A stretch of 64,000 bases of DNA from Escherichia ruysiae (GCF_031323975.1 NZ_JAVIWS010000001.1:2046001-2110000), one strand, 5' to 3'; positions 38,741 through 49,470 are shown, numbered from the stretch's first letter. Made by a program: numbers and translations. Notes: generated by a model from the sequence alone, not told the origin.

Positions 38741-40396
38741 ATGACTAATCTTCCCCACTGGTGGCAAAACGGCGTTATCTACCAGATTTATCCAAAGAGT
38801 TTTCAGGACACCACGGGCAGCGGCACCGGCGATCTGCGAGGAGTCACCCTACGCCTCGACTATCTACAAAAACTGGGCGTTAATGCTATCTGGTTGACAC
38901 CTTTTTATGTCTCCCCACAGATCGATAACGGATACGACGTAGCGAACTATACGGCGATTGATCCCACCTACGGTACGCTGGACGACTTTGATGAACTGGT
39001 GGCGCAGGCGAAATCGCGCGGTATTCGCATTATCCTTGATATGGTGTTTAACCATACTTCTACCCAACACGCCTGGTTTCGCGAGGCGCAGAACAAAGAA
39101 AGTCCTTATCGTCAGTTTTATATCTGGCGTGACGGCGAACCAGGAATACCACCAAATAACTGGCGTTCTAAATTCGGTGGCAATGCCTGGCGCTGGCACG
39201 CAGAAAGCGAACAGTATTACTTGCATCTGTTTGCACCAGAACAGGCCGATCTCAACTGGGAAAACCCAGCAGTACGCACAGAACTGAAAAAAGTCTGTGA
39301 GTTCTGGGCCGATCGCGGGGTAGACGGGCTGCGCCTGGATGTGGTGAATCTGATTTCCAAAGACCAGAACTTCCCCAACGATCTGGATGGCGACGGGCGT
39401 CGCTTCTACACCGACGGACCACGAGCACACGAGTTTTTGCACGAAATGAACCGCGATGTCTTTACGCCACGCGGATTAATGACTGTGGGTGAAATGTCCT
39501 CCACCAGCCTTGAACATTGTCAGCGATACGCGGCACTGACAGGCAGTGAATTGTCGATGACCTTTAATTTTCATCACCTGAAGGTCGATTATCCCGGCGG
39601 TGAAAAATGGACGCTGGCTAAACCTGACTTTGTGGCGTTAAAAACATTGTTCCGCCACTGGCAACAGGGAATGCACAACGTTGCGTGGAATGCTTTGTTC
39701 TGGTGTAACCACGATCAGCCGCGCATTGTTTCTCGCTTTGGTGATGAAGGTGAATACCGCGTGCCTGCGGCAAAAATGCTGGCGATGGTGCTGCATGGTA
39801 TGCAGGGAACGCCGTATATCTACCAGGGCGAAGAGATTGGTATGACCAACCCACATTTCACGCGCATTACTGACTATCGCGACGTGGAGAGCCTCAATAT
39901 GTTTGCCGAGCTGCGCAACGATGGGCGTGACGCCGAAGAGCTATTGGCAATCCTCGCCAGTAAATCCCGTGACAACAGCCGCACGCCAATGCAATGGAGC
40001 AACGGCGATAACGCAGGGTTTACTACCGGCAAGCCGTGGATTGGTCTGTGTGATAACTATCGCGAAATCAACGTAGAATCTGCGCTGGCCGATGAATCTT
40101 CGGTGTTTTACACCTACCAGAAGTTAATCACGTTGCGTAAACAAGAACCCATTCTGACATGGGGCAATTACCAGGATCTCCTGCCAAACAGTCCTGTATT
40201 GTGGTGCTATCGCCGCGAATGGCTGGGGCAAACTTTATTGGTGATTGCCAACCTTAGCCGTGACGTACAGCCCTGGCAACCAACGCAAATCAGCGGCGAC
40301 TGGCAACTGTTAATGCATAACTATGAAGAAGCCTCCTCTCAACCGGGAGCCATGACATTGCGGCCATTTGAGGCTGTCTGGTGGTTGCAGAGATAA
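38741..40396 (+). CDS. treC: Trehalose-6-phosphate hydrolase TreC
   Basis: A 551-residue GH13 cytoplasmic hydrolase from ATG 38741 that splits trehalose-6-phosphate into glucose and glucose-6-phosphate. GH13 catalytic residues are visible: nucleophile D200 (GLRLDVVN), acid E251 (TVGEMSS) and D325 (CNHDQPR), with the DMVFNHTS motif at 100-107. AGGAATGACGTA precedes the start. It lies 49 bases after treB and ends at a strong terminator. Together TreB and TreC feed trehalose into glycolysis at low osmolarity. Confidence 0.98.
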   Translation: MTNLPHWWQNGVIYQIYPKSFQDTTGSGTGDLRGVTLRLDYLQKLGVNAIWLTPFYVSPQIDNGYDVANYTAIDPTYGTLDDFDELVAQAKSRGIRIILDMVFNHTSTQHAWFREAQNKESPYRQFYIWRDGEPGIPPNNWRSKFGGNAWRWHAESEQYYLHLFAPEQADLNWENPAVRTELKKVCEFWADRGVDGLRLDVVNLISKDQNFPNDLDGDGRRFYTDGPRAHEFLHEMNRDVFTPRGLMTVGEMSSTSLEHCQRYAALTGSELSMTFNFHHLKVDYPGGEKWTLAKPDFVALKTLFRHWQQGMHNVAWNALFWCNHDQPRIVSRFGDEGEYRVPAAKMLAMVLHGMQGTPYIYQGEEIGMTNPHFTRITDYRDVESLNMFAELRNDGRDAEELLAILASKSRDNSRTPMQWSNGDNAGFTTGKPWIGLCDNYREINVESALADESSVFYTYQKLITLRKQEPILTWGNYQDLLPNSPVLWCYRREWLGQTLLVIANLSRDVQPWQPTQISGDWQLLMHNYEEASSQPGAMTLRPFEAVWWLQR

Positions 40397-40405
40397 TTCT
40401 TCTCC

Positions 40406-40437
40406 AGGCCCCGGTAAAGCGAGTATTTCCGGGGCCT
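40406..40437 (+). terminator. treBC terminator
   Basis: AGGCCCCGG (40406-40414) pairs with CCGGGGCCT (40429-40437), ten bases after the treC stop. Confidence 0.8.
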
Positions 40438-40539
40438 TATCTGTCAGCGCATTGTTTTTGTTGGTTTTTTGAACAGAAAATTATTAAAAAATTTACACAT
40501 CGCTGTAGCGCCCGTCATCCGTACACTCTGCTTTTTACT

Positions 40540-40553
40540 TTGAGCTAAATCAA
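40540..40553 (+). promoter_or_regulatory. FNR site upstream of nrdD
   Basis: TTGAGCTAAATCAA matches the FNR consensus TTGAT-N4-ATCAA at nine of ten defined bases. It would activate the anaerobic reductase genes about 240 bases downstream. The rest of 40440-40789 holds the NrdR boxes and no gene. Confidence 0.8.
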
Positions 40554-40580
40554 AAAAACCTTAAACATCCTTAATGCAAA

Positions 40581-40627
40581 GCACTATATATAGACTTTAA
40601 AATGCCTCTCAACCCAATATGTTGTAT
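40581..40627 (+). promoter_or_regulatory. Pair of NrdR boxes upstream of nrdD
   Basis: GCACTATATATAGACT (40581-40596) and ACCCAATATGTTGTAT (40612-40627) resemble the 16-base NrdR consensus. They are 31 bases apart start to start, the three-turn spacing usual for NrdR. They predict repression when dATP is high. Confidence 0.75.
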
Positions 40628-40789
40628 CCGTCGACTATACTTGCACCAAGACACACGCCAACAAAGCCGACAAAATTGTGGATAAAGCGGATTGGGATTG
40701 CAGTAACTCCCCGTAAAAAGAGCTAAATAAAGCGGGGCGCACTTCCCAACTTTCTGTGTATAACCTGTTCTTAAAAATATGGAGCGATC

Positions 40790-42928
40790 ATGACACCGCA
40801 TGTGATGAAACGAGACGGCTGCAAAGTGCCGTTTAAATCAGAGCGCATCAAAGAAGCCATTCTGCGTGCAGCTAAAGCAGCGGAAGTCGATGATGCAGAT
40901 TATTGTGCCACTGTTGCCGCTGTCGTCAGCGAGCAAATGCAAGGCCGCAACCAGGTCGATATCAACGAAATCCAGACCGCAGTTGAAAACCAGCTGATGT
41001 CAGGCCCGTACAAACAACTGGCTCGTGCTTACATCGAGTACCGTCACGATCGCGACATCGAACGTGAAAAACGCGGTCGCCTGAACCAGGAGATCCGTGG
41101 CCTGGTCGAGCAGACCAACTCTTCGTTACTCAATGAAAACGCCAACAAAGACAGCAAGGTAATTCCAACCCAGCGCGACCTGCTGGCCGGTATTGTTGCT
41201 AAACACTATGCACGCCAGCACCTGCTGCCGCGTGACGTGGTGCAGGCGCATGAGCGTGGCGATATTCACTACCACGACCTCGATTACTCGCCGTTCTTCC
41301 CGATGTTCAACTGCATGTTGATCGACCTGAAAGGTATGCTAACTCAGGGCTTTAAGATGGGGAACGCCGAGATCGAACCACCGAAGTCGATCTCCACTGC
41401 CACCGCAGTAACTGCGCAGATTATCGCCCAGGTTGCCAGCCATATTTATGGCGGCACCACCATTAACCGTATCGACGAAGTTCTGGCTCCGTTTGTCACC
41501 GCCAGCTACAACAAGCACCGTAAAACGGCGGAGGAGTGGAGCATTCCGGATGCTGAAGGCTACGCCAACTCTCGTACCATCAAAGAGTGCTACGACGCCT
41601 TCCAGTCGCTGGAGTACGAAGTAAATACCCTGCACACCGCCAACGGTCAAACACCGTTTGTAACCTTTGGCTTTGGTCTGGGCACCAGCTGGGAGTCGCG
41701 CCTGATTCAGGAATCCATCCTGCGTAACCGTATCGCAGGCCTCGGTAAAAACCGTAAAACTGCGGTGTTCCCGAAACTGGTGTTTGCGATTCGCGATGGC
41801 CTGAACCATAAAAAAGGCGATCCGAACTACGACATCAAACAGCTGGCGCTGGAGTGCGCAAGCAAGCGCATGTATCCGGATATCCTGAACTACGATCAGG
41901 TAGTGAAAGTCACCGGTTCGTTTAAAACCCCGATGGGCTGCCGCAGCTTCCTCGGCGTGTGGGAAAATGAAAACGGCGAGCAGATCCACGATGGTCGTAA
42001 CAACCTCGGCGTGATCAGCCTGAACCTGCCGCGTATTGCTCTGGAAGCAAAAGGCGATGAAGCCACCTTCTGGAAGCTGCTGGATGAACGTCTGCTGCTG
42101 GCACGTAAGGCGCTGATGACCCGTATCGCTCGTCTCGAAGGCGTGAAAGCGCGCGTGGCTCCTATCCTCTATATGGAAGGTGCTTGTGGCGTGCGTCTGA
42201 ATGCCGACGATGATGTTTCTGAAATCTTCAAAAACGGTCGTGCGTCTATTTCGCTGGGTTACATCGGTATCCACGAAACCATTAACGCGCTGTTCGGCGG
42301 CGAGCATGTTTATGACAACGAGCAGCTTCGCGCGAAAGGTATTGCGATTGTTGAACGTCTGCGTCAGGCGGTGGATCAGTGGAAAGAAGAGACTGGCTAT
42401 GGTTTCAGCCTTTACAGCACGCCAAGTGAAAACCTGTGCGACCGCTTCTGCCGTCTCGATACCGCTGAGTTTGGCGTGGTGCCGGGCGTGACCGATAAAG
42501 GTTACTACACCAACAGTTTCCACCTTGATGTGGAGAAAAAGGTGAACCCGTACGACAAGATCGACTTTGAAGCACCTTACCCGCCGCTGGCTAACGGTGG
42601 TTTCATTTGCTACGGCGAGTATCCAAACATTCAGCACAACCTGAAGGCGCTGGAAGATGTCTGGGATTACAGCTATCAGCATGTACCGTATTACGGCACC
42701 AATACACCGATTGATGAGTGCTACGAGTGTGGCTTTACCGGTGAGTTTGAGTGCACCAGCAAAGGCTTCACCTGCCCGAAATGTGGTAACCATGACACCT
42801 CCCGTGTGTCGGTGACTCGCCGCGTGTGCGGATATTTAGGTAGCCCGGATGCGCGTCCGTTTAACGCCGGTAAGCAGGAAGAAGTTAAGCGCCGCGTTAA
42901 ACATTTGGGTAATGGGCAGATCGGTTGA
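40790..42928 (+). CDS. nrdD: Anaerobic (class III) ribonucleotide reductase
   Basis: A 712-residue glycyl-radical enzyme that makes deoxyribonucleoside triphosphates from NTPs without oxygen, using formate. The N-terminal ATP-cone (about 1-95, VMKRDGCKVPFKSERIKEAI) is the allosteric site. A C-terminal zinc site has paired cysteines (ECYECGF and CPKCGN), and the radical glycine lies in RRVCGYLG near 681. GGAGCG precedes the start. FNR and NrdR boxes upstream explain anaerobic induction and dATP control. The activase NrdG is encoded 157 bases downstream after a REP element. Confidence 0.98.
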   Translation: MTPHVMKRDGCKVPFKSERIKEAILRAAKAAEVDDADYCATVAAVVSEQMQGRNQVDINEIQTAVENQLMSGPYKQLARAYIEYRHDRDIEREKRGRLNQEIRGLVEQTNSSLLNENANKDSKVIPTQRDLLAGIVAKHYARQHLLPRDVVQAHERGDIHYHDLDYSPFFPMFNCMLIDLKGMLTQGFKMGNAEIEPPKSISTATAVTAQIIAQVASHIYGGTTINRIDEVLAPFVTASYNKHRKTAEEWSIPDAEGYANSRTIKECYDAFQSLEYEVNTLHTANGQTPFVTFGFGLGTSWESRLIQESILRNRIAGLGKNRKTAVFPKLVFAIRDGLNHKKGDPNYDIKQLALECASKRMYPDILNYDQVVKVTGSFKTPMGCRSFLGVWENENGEQIHDGRNNLGVISLNLPRIALEAKGDEATFWKLLDERLLLARKALMTRIARLEGVKARVAPILYMEGACGVRLNADDDVSEIFKNGRASISLGYIGIHETINALFGGEHVYDNEQLRAKGIAIVERLRQAVDQWKEETGYGFSLYSTPSENLCDRFCRLDTAEFGVVPGVTDKGYYTNSFHLDVEKKVNPYDKIDFEAPYPPLANGGFICYGEYPNIQHNLKALEDVWDYSYQHVPYYGTNTPIDECYECGFTGEFECTSKGFTCPKCGNHDTSRVSVTRRVCGYLGSPDARPFNAGKQEEVKRRVKHLGNGQIG

Positions 42929-42948
42929 TCTTCACTCTGCGCTACGCA

Positions 42949-43075
<127 letters not shown>

Positions 43076-43085
43076 AGGCGAAATA

Positions 43086-43550
43086 ATGAATTATCATCAG
43101 TACTATCCTGTCGACATCGTCAACGGCCCCGGCACTCGTTGCACCCTGTTTGTCTCCGGGTGTGTTCATGAATGCCCCGGTTGCTATAACAAAAGCACCT
43201 GGCGGGTAAATTCCGGTCAGCCATTTACCAAAGCAATGGAAGACCAGATCATTAACGATCTGAATGACACTCGCATCAAACGCCAGGGGATTTCCCTCTC
43301 CGGCGGCGATCCGCTGCATCCGCAAAACGTGCCGGATATTCTGAAACTGGTACAACGCATCCGCGCCGAGTGTCCGGGTAAAGACATCTGGGTGTGGACA
43401 GGCTATAAACTCGACGAACTCAACGCTGCGCAAATGCAGGTTGTTGATTTGATTAACGTGCTGGTCGACGGCAAATTTGTGCAGGATTTAAAAGACCCTT
43501 CCTTGATCTGGCGCGGCAGCAGCAATCAGGTGGTGCATCATTTGCGTTAA
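43086..43550 (+). CDS. nrdG: NrdD-activating radical SAM enzyme
   Basis: A 154-residue radical SAM activase that makes the glycyl radical on NrdD. The iron-sulphur motif C-x3-C-x2-C is in VSGCVHECPGCYNKSTW (about 26-33), followed by the SAM-binding GGDPLHP. It is the second gene of nrdDG. In K-12 the next gene is cybC; here a RelBE-type pair intervenes, the toxin stop lying directly against the nrdG stop in convergent orientation. Confidence 0.97.
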   Translation: MNYHQYYPVDIVNGPGTRCTLFVSGCVHECPGCYNKSTWRVNSGQPFTKAMEDQIINDLNDTRIKRQGISLSGGDPLHPQNVPDILKLVQRIRAECPGKDIWVWTGYKLDELNAAQMQVVDLINVLVDGKFVQDLKDPSLIWRGSSNQVVHHLR

Positions 43551-43841
43551 TCACTCATCCAGCCGTTTAGTCGCGTCTTCATAAACGGCTGAGTTCTCTC
43601 TCTTACCAATAGCTATCACCAACACGAGCAACTCTTTATCGTTAACCTGATAAACCAGGCGATATCCCTGTGTGTGCAGCTTAATTTTGTAGCAGTCCGG
43701 TAAATCCCGCAGTTTAGCCGATGGATTGCGCGGCCTTTTCAGCACATCCTCAAGCTTTTTTTTAAATTGTTCCAGGACTGTCACGCCCAGTTTTTGCCAC
43801 TCTTTCAGCGCCCGCAGATCAAAAGCCAGCTCATAGTTCAT
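43551..43841 (-). CDS. RelE-family mRNA interferase toxin
   Basis: A 96-residue protein closely related to K-12 RelE, which cleaves mRNA in the ribosomal A site. Residues equivalent to the catalytic set of RelE are all kept at the same numbers: K52 and K54 (CYKIKLH), R61 (GYRLVYQ), R81 (GKREN) and Y87 (VYEDA). So it should be active. It starts at ATG 43841 inside the last codons of the antitoxin gene (11-base overlap), ensuring coupled synthesis. It ends flush with the nrdG stop on the other strand, which suggests precise insertion between nrdG and cybC. K-12 has relBE elsewhere, in the Qin prophage. Confidence 0.88.
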   Translation of the reverse strand: MNYELAFDLRALKEWQKLGVTVLEQFKKKLEDVLKRPRNPSAKLRDLPDCYKIKLHTQGYRLVYQVNDKELLVLVIAIGKRENSAVYEDATKRLDE

Positions 43842-44073
43842 CCAGTCGGACCTTAATGGCCTCTTGTGGGTTGGCCAGTCGTTCCCTGACAGTGCGTAAC
43901 AAGGCTTCTTCACTATCACTGACAGTGAGCGTTTTTACCGGCATTCGTCCATTTTCCGCAACGTACTGAAACAGCAGCCGCACTGCTTCAGTAGGCGTGA
44001 TATTTAATTTTTCCAGCACCGCATAAGCCTCATTTTTCAGTTTGTCATCCAGGCGGACGTTAAGTGTGGCCAT
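43831..44073 (-). CDS. RelB-family antitoxin
   Basis: An 80-residue antitoxin with an N-terminal ribbon-helix-helix (NVRLDDKLKNEAYAVLEKLN then ITPTEAVRLL), which binds DNA as a dimer. Its C-terminal part (EEALLRTVRERLANPQEAIK) should wrap the toxin. It resembles K-12 RelB in length and plan. GGAGGC precedes the ATG on the minus strand. A perfect palindrome over its -10 (44099-44118) predicts autorepression by the antitoxin-toxin complex. Confidence 0.88.
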   Translation of the reverse strand: MATLNVRLDDKLKNEAYAVLEKLNITPTEAVRLLFQYVAENGRMPVKTLTVSDSEEALLRTVRERLANPQEAIKVRLDEL

Positions 44074-44098
44074 TATGCCTCCGGTAATTATGAAAAGT

Positions 44099-44129
44099 GT
44101 AATGCATTATAGCATTACATATGCATTAC
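44099..44129 (-). promoter_or_regulatory. Promoter and operator of the relBE-like operon
   Basis: GTAATGCATTATAGCATTAC (44099-44118) is a palindrome with 7-base arms. A third half-site ATGCATTAC follows at 44121-44129. On the minus strand it contains TATAAT (44106-44111), so bound RelB would cover the -10. Confidence 0.7.
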
Positions 44130-44264
44130 ATTCATTTCTGGAAAACGCCTCGCAAAAATGAGGACGACACGCAGGAATATGCCGTGGTGAAGATAGATAT
44201 TGCGGTGATTTTACGAAGGGAGAAGAAAGCGTTGGGCGGTAACGTTTCACCGCCCAATAAGGAA

Positions 44265-44654
<390 letters not shown>

Positions 44655-44689
44655 TCACTTCCTTTTTTATTTACACTTCATCCTTCACA

Positions 44690-44790
44690 CTACCTCATCG
44701 ACGGCTACGCTCATTCGCCCGAGTCACGTACTACGAGTACGCTCCCCGGCTCTCATTCACTTTCCGTCTCGATGCAGTGCGAATGATTTT
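44690..44790. repeat. Imperfect palindromic intergenic repeat
   Basis: The gap between cybC and pmbA contains CTACGCTCATTCGCCCGAGT, then CACGTACTACGAGTACG and CTCCCCGGCTCTCATTCACT. The centre TCACGTACTACGAGTACG is partly palindromic. It recalls a dispersed E. coli intergenic family (RSA-like), but I cannot confirm copies within this window. Confidence 0.4.
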
Positions 44791-44832
44791 GTGTAATTTT
44801 TTAGTTTAAGCGCGGCAGGTCGCGCCAGTTTT

Positions 44833-46185
44833 TTACTGTCCGGCGATTTTCATCTCCGGTAACAGAACAGAACCACACTGTATATTACTGCGTGTTTCAA
44901 TATCGTTACCAACAGTGACGATATTGCGCCACATATCTTTCAAATTACCTGCGATGGTGATTTCGCTAACCGGATATTGGATTTCGCCATTCTCTACCCA
45001 GAAGCCCGCTGCACCACGGGAATAATCACCGGTAATTGCACTCACGCCCTGGCCCATCAGTTCCGTCACCACCAGGCCGGTGCCCATTTCTTTGAGCATC
45101 TGCTCAAAGCTGAGTCCTTGCCCGGCAATACGCCAGTTGTGGATGCCGCCCGCATGACCGGTACTTTTCAGCCCCAGTTTGCGCGCGGAATAGCTGGTCA
45201 GCAGCCACTGAGTCAGGATGCCATCTTTAATAATATCGCGACGCTCGGTACGTACCCCTTCGCTGTCGAATGGAGTAGATGCCAGCCCTTTCAGCAGATG
45301 CGGATGTTCTTCAATGGTCAGCCAGTCCGGCAGAATTTGTTTACCCAGCGAGTCGAGCAGGAAGGTGGATTTACGGTAGACAGCACCACCGGCAATTGCG
45401 CCAACCAAATGACCAAACAATCCGGTTGCGACTTCATTGGCAAAAATCACCGGCGCTTTCATGGTGGAAAGTTTACGCGGCGACAGTCGCGATAAAGTGC
45501 GGCGAGCGCAGTCTGCCCCAACCCACTCCGGCGTTTGTAGATCGCTCATCGCACGGCCAATGGTGTAGGCGTAATCACGTTCCATATCGCCATTTTCTTC
45601 GGCAATCACACAGCTGGAGAGTGAATGACGCGTTGAGCAGTATCCCTGCAACATGCCGTGGCTGTTGCCAAATACTTTTACGCCGTAGTGGCTGTTAAAG
45701 CTGCCGCCTTCGGTATTGGTGATGCGTTTGTCCGCCTGCAATGCCGCCTGTTCAGCACGAGCCGCCAGTTCAATGGCTTCATCCGGGGAAACGTCCGCAG
45801 GGTGGAACAAGTCGAGATCCGGCGCGTCAAAGGCCAGCAGCTCTTTATCTGCCACGCCTGCGTAAGGATCTGGCGAGGTATAACGGGCAATATCCAGCGC
45901 CGCCTGTACGGTGCGGGCAATAGCCTGCGGGCTTAAATCGGTGGATGATGCGCTACCTTTGCGGTTTTGGTGATAAACGGTGATCCCCAGCGCGCCATCG
46001 CTATTGAATTCGACATTCTCCACTTCACCATAGCGCGTGCTTACGCTAATGCCGGTGGTCTTGCTGACGGCAACTTCCGCACCGTCCGATTTGCCTGAGG
46101 CCAACTCCAGCGCAGTCGAAACTGCTTCTTCCAGAATCTTGCGCTGCGCTTCAACTTGAGAGATTACTTTCATTGCAAGTGCCAT
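44833..46185 (-). CDS. pmbA: TldE/PmbA metalloprotease subunit
   Basis: A 450-residue protein that pairs with TldD to form a metalloprotease used in microcin B17 maturation and CcdA degradation. Features are the U62-family core with [20 protein letters not shown] and [20 protein letters not shown]. The HExxxH motif belongs to TldD, not to this subunit. The start ATGGCACTTGCAATGAAAGT has a second in-frame ATG; the family length of 450 supports the first. It diverges from darP across 93 bases. Confidence 0.95.
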   Translation of the reverse strand: MALAMKVISQVEAQRKILEEAVSTALELASGKSDGAEVAVSKTTGISVSTRYGEVENVEFNSDGALGITVYHQNRKGSASSTDLSPQAIARTVQAALDIARYTSPDPYAGVADKELLAFDAPDLDLFHPADVSPDEAIELAARAEQAALQADKRITNTEGGSFNSHYGVKVFGNSHGMLQGYCSTRHSLSSCVIAEENGDMERDYAYTIGRAMSDLQTPEWVGADCARRTLSRLSPRKLSTMKAPVIFANEVATGLFGHLVGAIAGGAVYRKSTFLLDSLGKQILPDWLTIEEHPHLLKGLASTPFDSEGVRTERRDIIKDGILTQWLLTSYSARKLGLKSTGHAGGIHNWRIAGQGLSFEQMLKEMGTGLVVTELMGQGVSAITGDYSRGAAGFWVENGEIQYPVSEITIAGNLKDMWRNIVTVGNDIETRSNIQCGSVLLPEMKIAGQ

Positions 46186-46278
46186 AATGTAGAGAGTTTC
46201 TCTGAAGTCTAACAGAGAACCGTTTTTCAGTGCGCATCTTAACTGGTAACATTAGCCTCTTTTTTTAAGGAGCCTGAC

Positions 46279-46830
46279 ATGACTAAGCAGCCCGAAGACT
46301 GGCTCGACGACGTTCCCGGTGATGATATCGAAGACGAAGACGATGAAATTATCTGGGTCAGTAAAAGTGAAATTAAACGTGATGCCGAGGAGCTAAAACG
46401 CCTGGGCGCGGAAATTGTTGATCTGGGGAAAAACGCGCTGGATAAGATCCCGTTAGATGCGGATCTGCGTGCGGCTATCGAGTTAGCCCAGCGTATTAAA
46501 ATGGAAGGTCGCCGCCGCCAGTTGCAGCTCATCGGTAAAATGCTACGCCAGCGCGATGTAGAGCCTATTCGTCAGGCGCTGGATAAGCTAAAAAACCGCC
46601 ACAACCAGCAGGTGGTGCTGTTCCATAAACTGGAAAACCTGCGCGACCGTCTGATCGATCACGGTGATGATGCCATCGCTGATGTATTGAATCTGTGGCC
46701 CGATGCCGATCGCCAGCAACTGCGTACTCTGATCCGCAACGCGAAGAAAGAGAAAGAAGGGAATAAGCCGCCGAAATCCGCGCGACAGATTTTCCAGTAT
46801 CTGCGCGAGCTGGCAGAGAACGAAGGGTAA
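46279..46830 (+). CDS. darP: DarP (YjgA), 50S assembly-associated protein
   Basis: A 183-residue, highly charged helical protein that binds pre-50S ribosomal particles late in assembly. It begins [20 protein letters not shown], with an acidic N-terminus and a basic helical rest ([20 protein letters not shown]), typical of the DUF615 family. AAGGAGCC precedes the ATG. It is a single gene followed by a REP element and converging on mpl. Confidence 0.95.
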   Translation: MTKQPEDWLDDVPGDDIEDEDDEIIWVSKSEIKRDAEELKRLGAEIVDLGKNALDKIPLDADLRAAIELAQRIKMEGRRRQLQLIGKMLRQRDVEPIRQALDKLKNRHNQQVVLFHKLENLRDRLIDHGDDAIADVLNLWPDADRQQLRTLIRNAKKEKEGNKPPKSARQIFQYLRELAENEG

Positions 46831-46857
46831 GTTTTGTTGTTGATATGAGTATGGTTT

Positions 46858-46887
46858 GCCGGATGCGGCGTAAACGCCTTATCCGGC
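46858..46887. repeat. REP element between darP and mpl
   Basis: GCCGGATGCGGCGTAAACGC followed by CTTATCCGGC is a single REP unit with its imperfect palindrome. Confidence 0.85.
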
Positions 46888-46915
46888 AATGCTACCCCAG
46901 GCTGAAGCTTCAGAA

Positions 46916-48289
46916 TTACTGCGCAGCTTCCGCCTTCTTCGCCAGACCATCCAGCAGTTTCTGATGAATCCCACCAAAACCGCCGTTGCTCATCACCAGA
47001 ATATGGTCGCCTGGCTGGGCGGTTTTCACCACCATATCTGCCAACGCATCGACATCACCACTCCAGTGCGCAGGCTGAATACAGGCTTCTGCCACTTCAG
47101 CTACCTGCCACGGAATATGCGCCGGTTGCAGCAGGAAGACTTCATCGGCACGACCTAATGACGGTGCCAAATCGTCTTTGCAGACGCCCATCTTCATGGT
47201 GTTTGAGCGCGGTTCCAGCACGGCAATAATACGCGCCGTACCACCGACTTTACCGCGCAGCGCCGCCAGCGTTGCCAGAATCGCCGTCGGATGATGGGCA
47301 AAATCGTCATACACCGTCACGCCATTCGCTTCACCGCGTAACTCCAGACGACGACGAGCGTTGATAAACGACCCCAGCGCATTAGCAGCATCTGCCGGCG
47401 CAACACCAACATGGCGAGCCGCAGCAATCGCCATCAGGCCGTTGTGCATGTTATGTTCGCCAACCAGTGACCATTTCACCTCACCCACTTTTTCGCCGTC
47501 CAGCAATACTTCCCATTCGGAAGCATCGGTGGTCAGCTTTTTCGCCTGCCAGCGCCCCTGCTCGCCCACCTGTTCCTGATCGCTCCAGCAGCCCATCGCC
47601 ATGGTCTGTTTCAGGTTGATGTCGTTTTCCGGCCAGATAATACGCCCCTGCCCAGGAACAATACGCACCAGATGATGGAATTGTTTCTGGATCGCTTTCA
47701 GGTCGTCAAAGATATCGGCATGATCGAACTCAAGGTTGTTGAGGATCAGCGTGCGCGGGCAGTAATGGACAAATTTGGAGCGTTTGTCGAAGAAGGCGCA
47801 GTCATACTCGTCCGCTTCGATAACAAAGAAGTCGCTTTCGCCCAGACGCGCCGAAACCTCAAAGTTTCCAGGCACACCGCCAATAACAAAACCCGGTTTA
47901 TAGCCGCACTGTTCCAGAATCCAGGTCGCCATTCCCGCCGTGGTGGTTTTGCCGTGTGTACCGGCAACGGCCAGCACCCAGCGGTCGCGCAGCACGAAAT
48001 CGTGCAACCACTGCGGCCCCGACATATACGGAATGTTTTTTTCCAGTACCGCTTCCACACACGGATTTCCACGGGTCATGGCATTACCAATAATCACCAG
48101 ATCCGGCTGCGGATCGAGTTGGCTGGCATCGTAACCCTGAATCAGCTCAATGCCTTGCTTCTCAAGTAAGGTGCTCATCGGCGGATACACATTGGCGTCC
48201 GAACCCGTTACTTCATGGCCTAACTGGCGTGCCAGAATCGCCAGACCACCCATAAACGTGCCACAAATTCCTAAAATATGAATGCGCAT
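46916..48289 (-). CDS. mpl: UDP-MurNAc:tripeptide ligase Mpl
   Basis: A 457-residue Mur-ligase family enzyme that reattaches the recycled tripeptide L-Ala-gamma-D-Glu-meso-Dap to UDP-MurNAc, saving cell-wall material. The N-terminal Rossmann motif is GICGTFMGG, the ATP site GTHGKTTT is at 110-117, and the central ENDINLKQT and C-terminal Mur-ligase domain are present. It is monocistronic and diverges from fbp across 175 bases. Confidence 0.97.
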   Translation of the reverse strand: MRIHILGICGTFMGGLAILARQLGHEVTGSDANVYPPMSTLLEKQGIELIQGYDASQLDPQPDLVIIGNAMTRGNPCVEAVLEKNIPYMSGPQWLHDFVLRDRWVLAVAGTHGKTTTAGMATWILEQCGYKPGFVIGGVPGNFEVSARLGESDFFVIEADEYDCAFFDKRSKFVHYCPRTLILNNLEFDHADIFDDLKAIQKQFHHLVRIVPGQGRIIWPENDINLKQTMAMGCWSDQEQVGEQGRWQAKKLTTDASEWEVLLDGEKVGEVKWSLVGEHNMHNGLMAIAAARHVGVAPADAANALGSFINARRRLELRGEANGVTVYDDFAHHPTAILATLAALRGKVGGTARIIAVLEPRSNTMKMGVCKDDLAPSLGRADEVFLLQPAHIPWQVAEVAEACIQPAHWSGDVDALADMVVKTAQPGDHILVMSNGGFGGIHQKLLDGLAKKAEAAQ

Positions 48290-48464
48290 ACGTCATTATC
48301 CTTTTTTAATCTACCGCTCATTTTACGCATATGTCGGGCAAGTGAGAAACGCATTTCAGGATAATCCGTAATTTGCTGGCGCGATTCACCTGAGCGCAAC
48401 ATTCAGATTATTTGTTAAGATTGTTGCGGTCGCTTTACTCCATAAACATTGCAGGGAAAGTTTT

Positions 48465-49463
48465 ATGAAAACGTTAGGTGAATTTATTGTCGAAAAGCAG
48501 CACGAGTTTTCTCATGCTACCGGTGAACTCACTGCTTTGCTGTCGGCAATAAAACTGGGCGCCAAGATTATCCATCGCGATATCAACAAAGCAGGACTGG
48601 TTGATATCCTGGGTGCCAGCGGTGCTGAGAACGTGCAGGGCGAGGTTCAGCAGAAACTCGATCTGTTCGCTAATGAAAAACTGAAAGCCGCATTGAAAGC
48701 GCGCGATATCGTTGCGGGCATTGCATCTGAAGAAGAAGATGAGATTGTCGTCTTTGAAGGCTGTGAACACGCAAAATACGTTGTGCTGATGGATCCACTG
48801 GATGGCTCGTCCAACATCGATGTTAACGTCTCTGTCGGTACGATTTTCTCCATCTACCGCCGCGTTACACCTGTCGGTACGCCGGTAACGGAAGAAGATT
48901 TCCTCCAGCCTGGTAACAAACAGGTTGCCGCAGGTTACGTGGTATACGGCTCCTCTACCATGCTGGTTTACACCACCGGATGCGGTGTTCACGCCTTTAC
49001 TTACGATCCTTCGCTCGGCGTTTTCTGTCTGTGCCAGGAACGGATGCGCTTCCCGGAGAAAGGCAAAACCTACTCCATCAACGAAGGAAACTACATTAAG
49101 TTTCCGAACGGGGTGAAGAAGTACATTAAATTCTGCCAGGAAGAAGATAAATCCACCAACCGCCCGTATACCTCACGTTATATCGGCTCACTGGTTGCGG
49201 ATTTCCACCGTAACCTGCTGAAAGGTGGAATTTATCTCTACCCAAGCACCGCCAGCCACCCGGACGGCAAACTGCGTTTGCTGTATGAGTGCAACCCGAT
49301 GGCATTCCTGGCGGAACAAGCGGGCGGTAAAGCGAGCGATGGCAAAGAGCGTATTCTGGATATCATCCCGGAAACCCTGCACCAGCGCCGTTCGTTCTTC
49401 GTCGGCAATGACCATATGGTTGAAGATGTCGAACGCTTTATCCGTGAGTTCCCGGACGCGTAA
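48465..49463 (+). CDS. fbp: Fructose-1,6-bisphosphatase, class I
   Basis: A 332-residue gluconeogenic enzyme that removes the 1-phosphate from fructose-1,6-bisphosphate and is inhibited by AMP. The metal and phosphate motif DPLDGSSN is at 110-117, and the active-site loop includes [14 protein letters not shown] near the C-terminus. CAGGGAAAG precedes the ATG. A strong terminator follows and the ytf transport genes run towards it. Confidence 0.98.
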
Positions 49464-49470
49464 TCTCCTG

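Noticed and set aside
41339..42793. A 484-codon frame antisense to nrdD
   Set aside because: Same codon-bias artefact opposite a confirmed gene; no ribosome site or family match.
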